A stretch of DNA of 5,264 bases. Source: Desulfobacteraceae bacterium (GTDB taxonomy: Bacteria > Desulfobacterota > DSM-4660 > Desulfatiglandales > Desulfatiglandaceae). The notes beneath the pieces were generated by a model, which was not told the origin of the DNA, did no database searches, and saw nothing but the letters and a program-made list of their open reading frames with translations. Shown piece after piece: positions 1 to 5,264 of this stretch. Both the position numbers and the translations under genes were made by a program. Location of the stretch: positions 1-5,264 of the forward strand of contig DSCZ01000639.1 in the NCBI GenBank assembly GCA_011048855.1. Direction: 5' to 3'. Position 1 is the first letter of the stretch, and each line of letters opens with the position of its first letter.

Positions 1-776
1 CCCATACATTGTTCAATGTCGTCGCCACATTGATCTTTCTGCTGCTTCTCCCTTACCTGGTAAAAGCGTCGGAGCTGCTGACCCGCGAAAAGACCCCGCC
101 GATGATAGAAGAAATACACAGAATAAAATATATCGATTCAAAATTCATTCATACACCTGATGTCGCGCTTGCGAAGGCCCGGGCGGAAATAAAACGCATG
201 GGAGACGCTGTCCAGATAATGTTCCGGGATGTCGTGCAGTCGATCAAGAATCGAAGGCCCAAGGACCTTGACAAATGGCGAAAAAGGGAGGATGCGATAG
301 ACAATCTTCAGCGGGAAATCACTCAGTTCCTGGTCCACGTGATGCAAACCCCTATCAGTTCTGAAGAATCCCGCGAAATTTCCTCACAGATGCGCATTAC
401 GAACAACCTCGAACGCACCGGGGATGCAATCGAAAACCTCGCTTATCTCGGGGAGGACCTGATCGAGCAGAACCTTTATTTTTCAGAAGATGCGATGGAG
501 GAATACGATCGAATTTCAAGCGAAGTGAGCAAGTTTTTGATGATGGTGGTGGAGGCGATCGAACTCGGTGAAGCAGAAATAATGAAGGTAGCCGAAGAAC
601 TGGAAAACAGCATCGATTCCATGCGGGAAAAGATGAAAAACAGCCACGTAACCCGCCTGCAGGAGGCATCCTGCTCGGTGGATTCCGGTTTGATATTCCT
701 GGACATGCTTTCTGCGTTCGAAAAAATGGGCGATTACTGCTACAATATTGCCCAGTCTCTATCCGGTGTAAAATAG
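1..776 (+). CDS. Na+/phosphate cotransporter family protein, C-terminal part with PhoU-like domain (5' end outside window)
   Basis: The reading frame is open to the left edge. The codons before the TTG at 9 read His-Thr, giving HTLFNVVATLIFLL, which matches the last membrane segment of Na/Pi cotransporter (NptA/YjbB-type) proteins. The TTG is therefore an internal Leu codon, and the gene begins upstream. After this hydrophobic stretch (about bases 9-80) comes a charged, helical cytoplasmic region with two PhoU-like repeats. Their signature acidic motifs are visible as ERTGDAIENLA (from base 411) and EKMGDYCYNIA (from base 720), resembling the E/R-x-GD-x-x-x-NIA metal-cluster motif of PhoU. 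By family, such proteins sit in the inner membrane and are linked to sodium-dependent phosphate movement; the PhoU-like tail is thought to be regulatory. The transport core, including any QSS motifs, is outside the window, so transport competence cannot be judged. The stop lies 10 bases before the next gene, suggesting cotranscription. A PhoU-tailed protein with a different membrane part is the main alternative. Confidence 0.87.
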   Translation, partial: HTLFNVVATLIFLLLLPYLVKASELLTREKTPPMIEEIHRIKYIDSKFIHTPDVALAKARAEIKRMGDAVQIMFRDVVQSIKNRRPKDLDKWRKREDAIDNLQREITQFLVHVMQTPISSEESREISSQMRITNNLERTGDAIENLAYLGEDLIEQNLYFSEDAMEEYDRISSEVSKFLMMVVEAIELGEAEIMKVAEELENSIDSMREKMKNSHVTRLQEASCSVDSGLIFLDMLSAFEKMGDYCYNIAQSLSGVK

Positions 777-786
777 CGGGGGACTC

Positions 787-1626
787 TTGAAGAAAAACAA
801 CGGATCGACAAAGATCGGTTTCGGGCTCGAACATAAGCCGCCTTCGAAAAAAATGCTTGAACAACTTTACCGCCGGTACAATTCCAGGCGGTGGGTGCAT
901 CCGGATCCACTTGAATTCCTGTACCATTATGAAGATCCGGAAGACCGGGAGATAGTCGGCTTTATTGCCTCTTCGCTGGCTTACGGGAGGGTTGCCCGAA
1001 TACTTGTCAGCGTGGGCGGAGTGCTGGATCCCATGGGTCGAAGTCCAGCGCGGTTCCTTGACGACAGCCTCCCGGAACAGCTGATCTCCCGGTTTGAATC
1101 CTTTGTACATCGCTTCACCACGGGATTCGAGCTGGCTTTGATGTTGATCGGCCTTAAACAGGTGAGAGAACGCTTCGGATCTCTTCAAAGCTGCTTTTTG
1201 AAAGGTTACTCCCGGTCTGACGACACGGTGATCCCGGCACTGGGTTGGCTGATATCGGAGATTGGGAAAACTACCGACAGCAGATGCAGCCCCAACAGCC
1301 TCCTGCCCTTACCGGAACGGGGAAGCGCCTGCAAAAGGCACCACCTTTTTCTGCGCTGGATGGTCAGGCGGGATGTCGTGGATCCGGGAGGGTGGTCCGT
1401 GGTAAACCCCGCGAAGCTGGTTGTTCCGCTCGATACACATATGTACCGTATATGCTCTTCCTGGGGGTTCACCGCGCGCAAAGGCCCCGGAGGAACTGCG
1501 GCCCTTGATATTACCAGGGCGTTTAGAAAAATAACGCCTGATGACCCGGTCCGCTATGATTTTGCATTAACCAGGCTCGGTATACGGAAAGACCCGGACG
1601 CTCAGATCCTTTTTTGTGGGAGGTGA
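787..1626 (+). CDS. TIGR02757/DUF2400 family protein of unknown function
   Basis: This 279-residue protein has the hallmarks of the TIGR02757 (DUF2400) family, which has no established function. Visible signatures are a YRRYNSRRWVHPDPLEF segment (about residues 28-44), DPEDREIVGFIASSLAYGR (50-68), the strongly conserved GSACKR..LFLRWMVRRD block (179-196) and VPLDTHMYRI (213-222), then DPVRYDFALTRLGI (253-266) near the end. The length is at the upper end of what I expect for the family, and the C-terminus looks complete. The FLRWMVR...D...LDTH arrangement recalls the later helices and catalytic Asp region of HhH-GPD DNA glycosylases; that resemblance is inference, not proof of glycosylase activity. 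TTG 787 follows a weak GGGGGA (778-783) just after the upstream stop. The next in-frame start, ATG 853, has no visible ribosome site and would remove a basic, poorly conserved 22-residue leader, so the TTG is preferred but not certain. Confidence 0.85.
   Translation: MKKNNGSTKIGFGLEHKPPSKKMLEQLYRRYNSRRWVHPDPLEFLYHYEDPEDREIVGFIASSLAYGRVARILVSVGGVLDPMGRSPARFLDDSLPEQLISRFESFVHRFTTGFELALMLIGLKQVRERFGSLQSCFLKGYSRSDDTVIPALGWLISEIGKTTDSRCSPNSLLPLPERGSACKRHHLFLRWMVRRDVVDPGGWSVVNPAKLVVPLDTHMYRICSSWGFTARKGPGGTAALDITRAFRKITPDDPVRYDFALTRLGIRKDPDAQILFCGR
1618..1626 (+). promoter_or_regulatory. Strong Shine-Dalgarno site overlapping the end of the upstream gene
   Basis: GGGAGGTGA forms the last two sense codons (Gly-Arg) and stop of the TIGR02757 gene and is also the ribosome site for the SDR gene. 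The GGAGG core is only 3 bases from ATG 1627 but 6 bases from the adjacent ATG 1630. The second ATG is therefore the better-spaced start, although both give nearly the same protein. The arrangement implies translational coupling. Confidence 0.7.
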
Positions 1627-2541
1627 ATGATGAAGATATTCATCACGGGGGGAACCGGCTTCGTCGGAGGCCGTTTGACAGACCATTTGGCCGGGCTCGG
1701 CCACGGGGTTACCGTTCTTACCCGTAAAGCCCCGACCGGCCTGAATTCAACCGAAATTGCCTACGTGACCGGCGACCCCGCCTCCGGCGGACGTTGGCAG
1801 GAAACAGCAGCTGCCCATGACGTTTTGATAAACCTGGCCGGTGCCGGCATTTTCAAACGATGGAGCGATGATTACAAAGAAACCATCCTCCGGAGCAGGC
1901 TGAACACCACCCGCAACCTGACGGAAGCAGCCGGACGACCGGGCTCGTCCGTGAAAGTCATGCTGAGTGCATCGGCGGTTGGTTACTACGGATTTCGAGG
2001 GAACCAGGAACTGGGAGAGACGGATGAACCCGGGAATGATTTCCTTGCCTCTGTATGCCGCCGGTGGGAAGAAGCAGCCACCGCTGCAGAGACCTCCGGC
2101 GTGCGCGTGGTTCTGTGTCGGCTGGGAATCGTACTTGGCCGCGGCGGCGGGGCACTATTGAAGATGCTCCCGCTTTACACGCACCGCCTTGGGGCCAGGC
2201 TTGGATCGGGGCAGAACTGGTTTTCGTGGATACATATAGACGACCTTACGCAAGCGTTCGGCACACTGATTGAGAACGAGGCGATTCGCGGCCCTGTAAA
2301 CATCACGGCCCCACAGCCGGTTCGCTTCAGTCAATTCCATAGAGCACTTTCCACCGCAGTCGGCAAAGCTCAAATCATACCACCCGTCCCCGCATTCCTT
2401 GTAAACTTGCTGCTGGGGGATTTCGGCCGGGTGTTGACCGAAGGGCAACGTGTATATCCCCGGGTGCTTATGCAACAAAAATTCCGATTCGCCTTCCCGG
2501 AACTCGATGCGGCCTTGAACAATCTCACCGGGATATCCTGA
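1627..2541 (+). CDS. TIGR01777/SDR39U1 family NAD(P)-dependent epimerase-like protein (YfcH-type)
   Basis: This is a complete 304-residue extended short-chain dehydrogenase-like protein of the TIGR01777 family (E. coli YfcH, human SDR39U1), normally about 300 residues. The N-terminal Rossmann dinucleotide motif is TGGTGFVG (residues 7-14). It is followed by INLAG (68-72), the family-typical KRWSDDYKETILRSRLNTTR (77-96), SASAVGYYG (114-122), CRLGIVLGRGGGAL (164-177) and WIHIDDL (201-207). The C-terminal DUF1731-type segment runs from about residue 250 and includes VLTEGQRVYPRVL (269-281). Tyr120 and Tyr121 are present, but I see no Lys four residues after either, so the classical YxxxK pair appears absent; the family's physiological substrate is not established. 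It is presumably cytoplasmic. The first ATG abuts the upstream stop (TGA ends at 1626), and ATG 1630 is an equally plausible start with better ribosome-site spacing. The next gene begins 29 bases after this stop, consistent with one operon. Confidence 0.93.
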   Translation: MMKIFITGGTGFVGGRLTDHLAGLGHGVTVLTRKAPTGLNSTEIAYVTGDPASGGRWQETAAAHDVLINLAGAGIFKRWSDDYKETILRSRLNTTRNLTEAAGRPGSSVKVMLSASAVGYYGFRGNQELGETDEPGNDFLASVCRRWEEAATAAETSGVRVVLCRLGIVLGRGGGALLKMLPLYTHRLGARLGSGQNWFSWIHIDDLTQAFGTLIENEAIRGPVNITAPQPVRFSQFHRALSTAVGKAQIIPPVPAFLVNLLLGDFGRVLTEGQRVYPRVLMQQKFRFAFPELDAALNNLTGIS

Positions 2542-2570
2542 AACGCAGTGCACCCAAAGGCAAACGCAAC

Positions 2571-3578
2571 GTGACTGATTTGAAAACCGGAAAAATCAAT
2601 TCCGAACTTCTGGGAAGGCTACTCGACCGTTATACCCGGTTAGGCAACAGGGTGGCGATCGGGGCCGGCATCGGAGAAGACGCAGCCGCCATTGAGATGG
2701 GAGAAGGTTACCTGCTCGCCAAAACTGATCCTATAACGCACGTCACGGACAGAATAGGTTATTATGCGGTCCATATAAATGCGAACGATATCGCAGCGAT
2801 GGGCGGCACGCCGCGCTGGTTTCTTGCGACTGTATTGATGCCACAGGGTAGCGCACTGGAAGACTTGGAGAAAATTTTTGCTCAGGTTTCGACCACATGC
2901 AAAGACCTTGGCGTTTCCTACTGTGGGGGCCACACAGAAATCACGACTGCCGTCAGGAATCCCGTGGTGATCGGTCAGATGCTGGGAGAAGCCCCGAAAG
3001 GAGGACTCAAGCCAACATCCGGAGCCAGGGAAGGCGATTCGATAATAATGACCAAATGCGCAGGTATCGAAGCGACCGCGATCATCGCCCTTGAGCTTGA
3101 AAGCGAATTGAGGAAAACTTTTTCAGGGAAGCTGCTGGACCGCGCCAAGAACTATCTCACAAATCCCGGCATCAGCGTTGTAAAGGACGCGCGCGTGCTG
3201 GGCGGAATGTCCGCTGTCCATGCATTGCACGATCCGACCGAAGGAGGAATCGCGACCGGTATTTTCGAAATAGCTGAAGCAAGCGGCCTGGGTGTGACCG
3301 TAAACGCGGACAGCATCCCGATAAGCGAGGAAACAAGGCTTCTGTGCGAATACCTGGACGTAAACCCGCTCGGTACGTTCGCATCCGGATCCCTTCTCGC
3401 TGCGGTGGACAGGCGGGAAGTTGAAGAAGCTCTGAGGCGATTGAATGAAGCCGGGATCCCGGCTTTCACAGTAGGAGCCACCGGACCTCCCGGCGGGGGA
3501 AAATGGCTGAACCTGGGAAGGGAGTGCATACCGCTCCCGGTGTTCCACCAGGATGAACTGTCCAGAATTTTTGGATGA
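2571..3578 (+). CDS. AIR synthase superfamily protein, HypE-like but lacking the C-terminal cysteine tail
   Basis: This 335-residue protein belongs to the PurM/AIR-synthase ATP-binding superfamily (PurM, ThiL, SelD, HypE). Recognisable motifs are GIGEDAAAI (33-41), equivalent to the GxGDDAA nucleotide-binding site, KTDPIT (51-56), HINANDIAAMGGTPRW (68-83), CGGHTEIT (118-125), the C-domain start at about residue 145, HDPTEGGIATG (220-230) and ASGSLLAAV (271-279). The overall pattern is closest to HypE-type proteins annotated as hydrogenase maturation factors or AIR synthase family protein. True HypE ends in a PRIC-like tail whose cysteine is carbamoylated and dehydrated to thiocyanate. This protein instead ends DELSRIFG, so it is unlikely to make the hydrogenase cyanide ligand, and no hyp gene is nearby. 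GTG 2571 has an AAAGG (2556-2560) about 10 bases upstream, and no in-frame start lies between it and the preceding stop; TTG 2580 is a weaker alternative. The substrate is unknown. The superfamily assignment is firm, the specific role is not. Confidence 0.85.
   Translation: MTDLKTGKINSELLGRLLDRYTRLGNRVAIGAGIGEDAAAIEMGEGYLLAKTDPITHVTDRIGYYAVHINANDIAAMGGTPRWFLATVLMPQGSALEDLEKIFAQVSTTCKDLGVSYCGGHTEITTAVRNPVVIGQMLGEAPKGGLKPTSGAREGDSIIMTKCAGIEATAIIALELESELRKTFSGKLLDRAKNYLTNPGISVVKDARVLGGMSAVHALHDPTEGGIATGIFEIAEASGLGVTVNADSIPISEETRLLCEYLDVNPLGTFASGSLLAAVDRREVEEALRRLNEAGIPAFTVGATGPPGGGKWLNLGRECIPLPVFHQDELSRIFG
3448..3465. repeat. 18-base perfect palindrome inside the AIR-synthase gene
   Basis: AAGCCGGGATCCCGGCTT is its own reverse complement. 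Allowing one bulged T, the pairing extends to TGA on the left and TCA on the right (3446-3468). As RNA it could form a GC-rich hairpin with a short central loop followed by only a brief U run. It encodes part of NEAGIPAFT (residues 292-300), within the conserved C-terminal domain, so it may simply be a consequence of coding sequence. Confidence 0.6.
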
Positions 3579-3621
3579 CAGTAATACTGCCAACCGCCGA
3601 ATCAATACCGGCCTTTGGGTT
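3579..3621. other. Convergent intergenic junction with weak inverted repeats, no clear terminator
   Basis: This is the only space between the two converging transcription units. It holds CAGTA-A-TACTG (3579-3589), which can extend through TTGG (3571-3574) and CCAA (3590-3593) with a 4-base bulge. It also holds a 4-bp stem GCCG/CGGC (3596-3599 with 3609-3612) with a 9-base loop, followed by CTTT. Neither has the strong stem plus T-run of a standard intrinsic terminator on either strand. Termination may be Rho-dependent or the transcripts may overlap. Confidence 0.4.
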
Positions 3622-4662
3622 CTAGGGAATCTTCAGGGCCTCCGCTATTGTATCTTCGTAAGGCGCCCGCAGCACTCCCTTTTCGGTAATAATCGCCCCG
3701 ACATATTCTGCGGGCGTGACGTCGAAAGCCGGGTTGAACGCTTCAACCCCCTCCGGCCCCAAAAATTTTCCTGCTATCCTTGTCACCTCTGAGGGGTCGC
3801 GCATCTCCACCGGGATTGCATCACCGCTCGAAATAGACCGGTCGATCGTGGACAGAGGAGCGGCGACATAGAATGGAATTCCGTTGGTGCGGGCAAGGAC
3901 CGCCAGCTGATAGGTTCCGATCTTGTTCGCGACATCGCCGTTTGAAGCTATGCGGTCAGCCCCGGTCACCACCGCATCGACACCTCCGGCCCGCATCATG
4001 GAACCGGCCGCACTGTCGACAATGACCGTCACAGGGATGCCCTCTGTATTCAATTCAAAGGAAGTCAGCCGCAAACCCTGAAGCCAGGGCCTTGTTTCCC
4101 CGGCGACAACCCGTATATGTTTTCCGGCGGAAACGGCCGCCCTGATCACTCCCAGCGCGGTACCGTAACCACCTGTCGCAAGGGCGCCGGCATTGCAGTG
4201 TGTCATCACGAGAGCCGGGTCGGGCAACAATTCCGCACCGTACCGGCCTATCGTGCGGTTGATTTCAATATCTTCTTCGAGAATACAGGTCGATTCCCTC
4301 TGGAGAGCTTCGACGATCTTTTTAACGGGGCTGTCATGCAGGTGCTCAACCACAGTCTGCATCCGCTCCACCGCCCATCTCAAATTGACCGCCGTAGGGC
4401 GAGCAGCCAGGAATTCTTCTGACATACGTTCAAATTCATGAAAAAATTTTGCCGGCGCGCGCGAAGCTGCACTACGGGCACCTAATGCAAGACCCATCGC
4501 AGCGGCTATTCCTATAGCCGGGGCACCTCGAATAACCATATCCCGGATTCCCCGGATCACATCCTTGTAACTGCGGCACGTATACCATTGAACATGCGCG
4601 GGCAGTTTCCTCTGATCCACCATCCGGACGTTGAGCCCTTGCCATTCGATCGTCGGAATCAT
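3622..4662 (-). CDS. mtnA: S-methyl-5-thioribose-1-phosphate isomerase (MtnA)
   Basis: MtnA converts 5-methylthioribose-1-phosphate to 5-methylthioribulose-1-phosphate in methionine salvage from methylthioadenosine. This is a complete 346-residue protein, the usual family length, of the eIF-2B alpha/beta/delta-like fold. Diagnostic motifs in order are RGAPAIG (45-51), NLRWAV (93-98), THCNAGALATGGYGTALG (154-171) carrying the catalytic cysteine (Cys156), ETRPWLQG (189-196), TGADRI (233-238) carrying the catalytic aspartate (Asp236), NKIGTY (246-251) and FNPAFDVTP (309-317). Both active-site residues expected from characterised bacterial MtnA are present. The RGAPAIG and NLRWAV motifs favour MtnA over the related ribose-1,5-bisphosphate isomerases and eIF2B-like proteins. 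ATG 4662 has a GGAGG ribosome site 5 bases upstream. The gene lies 18 bases behind the aminotransferase gene and is very likely cotranscribed with it. No mtnP, mtnK or other salvage gene is visible in the window. The enzyme is cytosolic. Confidence 0.97.
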   Translation of the reverse strand: MIPTIEWQGLNVRMVDQRKLPAHVQWYTCRSYKDVIRGIRDMVIRGAPAIGIAAAMGLALGARSAASRAPAKFFHEFERMSEEFLAARPTAVNLRWAVERMQTVVEHLHDSPVKKIVEALQRESTCILEEDIEINRTIGRYGAELLPDPALVMTHCNAGALATGGYGTALGVIRAAVSAGKHIRVVAGETRPWLQGLRLTSFELNTEGIPVTVIVDSAAGSMMRAGGVDAVVTGADRIASNGDVANKIGTYQLAVLARTNGIPFYVAAPLSTIDRSISSGDAIPVEMRDPSEVTRIAGKFLGPEGVEAFNPAFDVTPAEYVGAIITEKGVLRAPYEDTIAEALKIP

Positions 4663-4667
4663 CGGAA

Positions 4668-4672
4668 CCTCC
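4668..4672 (-). promoter_or_regulatory. Shine-Dalgarno site for mtnA
   Basis: On the minus strand the spacer between ilvE and mtnA reads GGAGG followed by TTCCG and then ATG, giving a 5-base spacing. This fixes the mtnA start at 4662 and fills most of the 18-base intercistronic gap, leaving no room for a separate promoter. Confidence 0.75.
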
Positions 4673-4680
4673 GGAAAAAC

Positions 4681-5264
4681 TTAAACGTCGATGCGCTCCA
4701 CCCACCCGCGGGCATCAGGAATATCCCCGTACTGAAGCCCGATCAGTTCATCGTACAGTCTTTTGGAAAGCTCACCCATCGTTCCCCCGCCGACCACGTA
4801 ATCACGGTTCTTGAAGTTGATTCGTCCCACCGGGGAAATCACGGCGGCGGTTCCCGTGCCGAAAGCCTCATTGAGCGCACCGTTTCCGGCCGCCTCGATC
4901 ACGTCGTATATCGAAAGCATCCGCTCGGACAACTTGTAGCCCCAGTCTCTCACTAGCTGGATCACCGACTTGCGCGTTATGCCGGGAAGGATGCTGCCTG
5001 TAAGAGGCGCTGTTATCACCTCATCTCCGATCACGAAAAACATATTCATCGTCCCGACTTCTTCGACGTATTTATGCTCTGCGGCATCGAGCCACAAGAC
5101 CTGTGTAAAGCCCTTCTTTTTGGCCTCTTCGGCCGCCAGCAGGCTCGCTGCGTAATTTCCCGCCACCTTTGCATCGCCTGTTCCGCCGAACGCAGCACGG
5201 GAAAACCGGTCTTCGACATATATTCCTACGGGATCGAGCCCTTCCTTGTAGTACGCCCCCACCG
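4681..5264 (-). CDS. ilvE: Branched-chain amino acid aminotransferase, type II, C-terminal part (5' end outside window)
   Basis: This fold-type IV, PLP-dependent transaminase interconverts Leu, Ile and Val with their 2-oxo acids using glutamate/2-oxoglutarate. The frame is open through the right edge; the GTG at 5262 is an internal Val codon in the family motif VGAYYKEGL. About 193 of an expected roughly 350 residues are present. The GGTGDAKVAGNYAASL segment carries the PLP-binding lysine (codon 5167-5169). EEVGTMN follows at about 5044-5064, then ILPGITRKSV, NEAFGTGTAAVISPVG and a C-terminal LQYGDIPDARGW, all typical of the type II (mammalian-like) subfamily rather than E. coli-type IlvE. 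The redox CXXC centre of the human enzyme, aligned after GTGTA, is Ala-Val-Ile-Ser here, so that thiol switch is absent. The downstream neighbour is mtnA, 18 bases away, raising the possibility that this enzyme also aminates 2-keto-4-methylthiobutyrate. The N-terminal domain and promoter are outside the window. Confidence 0.95.
   Translation of the reverse strand, partial: VGAYYKEGLDPVGIYVEDRFSRAAFGGTGDAKVAGNYAASLLAAEEAKKKGFTQVLWLDAAEHKYVEEVGTMNMFFVIGDEVITAPLTGSILPGITRKSVIQLVRDWGYKLSERMLSIYDVIEAAGNGALNEAFGTGTAAVISPVGRINFKNRDYVVGGGTMGELSKRLYDELIGLQYGDIPDARGWVERIDV

Noticed and set aside
9..11. TTG as the start of the first gene
   Set aside because: The frame stays open to the left edge, and the upstream codons continue the family motif (HTLFNV), so this is an internal leucine codon of a truncated gene.
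898..908. CATCCGGATCC occurring at 898 and again near 3381
   Set aside because: Both copies are inside unrelated coding regions. An 11-base match with no flanking similarity is not a meaningful repeat.
397..1188. A 263-codon open frame on the minus strand overlapping the PhoU-type and TIGR02757 genes
   Set aside because: It lies antisense to two recognisable genes and spans their junction. Its translation is rich in Pro, Ser, Arg and His, with no domain I recognise, as expected of an antisense shadow in GC-rich coding DNA.
2155..2553. A 132-codon minus-strand open frame under the SDR gene
   Set aside because: It is fully antisense to conserved SDR coding sequence and has no recognisable motif.
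2541..2568. Direct repeat AAACGCA (2541-2547 and 2562-2568) in the gap before the AIR-synthase gene
   Set aside because: Two 7-base copies are too short to be more than chance, and they do not match a known operator.
3187..3196. Short palindrome ACGCGCGCGT within the AIR-synthase gene
   Set aside because: A simple CG alternation in coding DNA, too short to be notable.
3123..3605. Minus-strand open frames of 160 and 125 codons under the AIR-synthase gene
   Set aside because: They overlap each other in different frames and lie antisense to conserved motifs; neither translation looks like a known protein.
4588..4956. A 122-codon plus-strand open frame across the ilvE-mtnA junction
   Set aside because: It is antisense to both genes and has no identifiable domain or convincing ribosome site.
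5260..5262. GTG as the start of the aminotransferase gene
   Set aside because: It encodes the Val of the internal VGAYYKEGL motif. Roughly the first 150 residues of the enzyme must lie beyond the window edge.

Overview
The window looks like an ordinary, gene-dense stretch of a bacterial chromosome of moderately high GC. It uses TTG and GTG starts as well as ATG, packs its genes tightly, and contains no mobile element, CRISPR array, rRNA or tRNA that I could recognise. The protein types (a Na/phosphate-cotransporter-type protein with a PhoU-like tail, a DUF2400/TIGR02757 protein, a HypE-like AIR-synthase paralogue, a type II branched-chain aminotransferase and MtnA) would fit an environmental anaerobe of the Desulfobacterota/deltaproteobacterial kind. 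That placement is an impression from protein flavour, not a demonstrated assignment.

Plus-strand block (1-3578). Four genes run head to tail with gaps of 10, 0 and 29 bases and are probably one transcript whose promoter lies to the left of the window. They are (i) the 3' end of a Na+/phosphate cotransporter-family protein, with its last membrane segment and a PhoU-like cytoplasmic domain; (ii) a full-length TIGR02757/DUF2400 protein of unknown function; (iii) a TIGR01777/SDR39U1 NAD(P)-dependent sugar-epimerase-like protein, translationally coupled to (ii); and (iv) an AIR-synthase-superfamily protein resembling HypE but lacking the C-terminal cysteine tail of true HypE. No shared pathway is evident, so the block may be a housekeeping run held together by tight spacing.

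Convergent junction (3579-3621). Only 43 bases separate the two blocks. They hold small imperfect inverted repeats but no textbook terminator.

Minus-strand block (5264-3622). The 3' part of a branched-chain amino-acid aminotransferase (ilvE, cut by the right edge) is followed 18 bases later by complete mtnA, encoding methylthioribose-1-phosphate isomerase. The pairing makes biochemical sense: MtnA acts early in methionine salvage from 5'-methylthioadenosine, and branched-chain-type aminotransferases can perform the last step, amination of 2-keto-4-methylthiobutyrate to methionine.

I found no convincing previously undescribed system. The items most worth a second look are the ilvE-mtnA pair, the two poorly characterised proteins in the plus-strand block, and an 18-base perfect palindrome inside the AIR-synthase gene.
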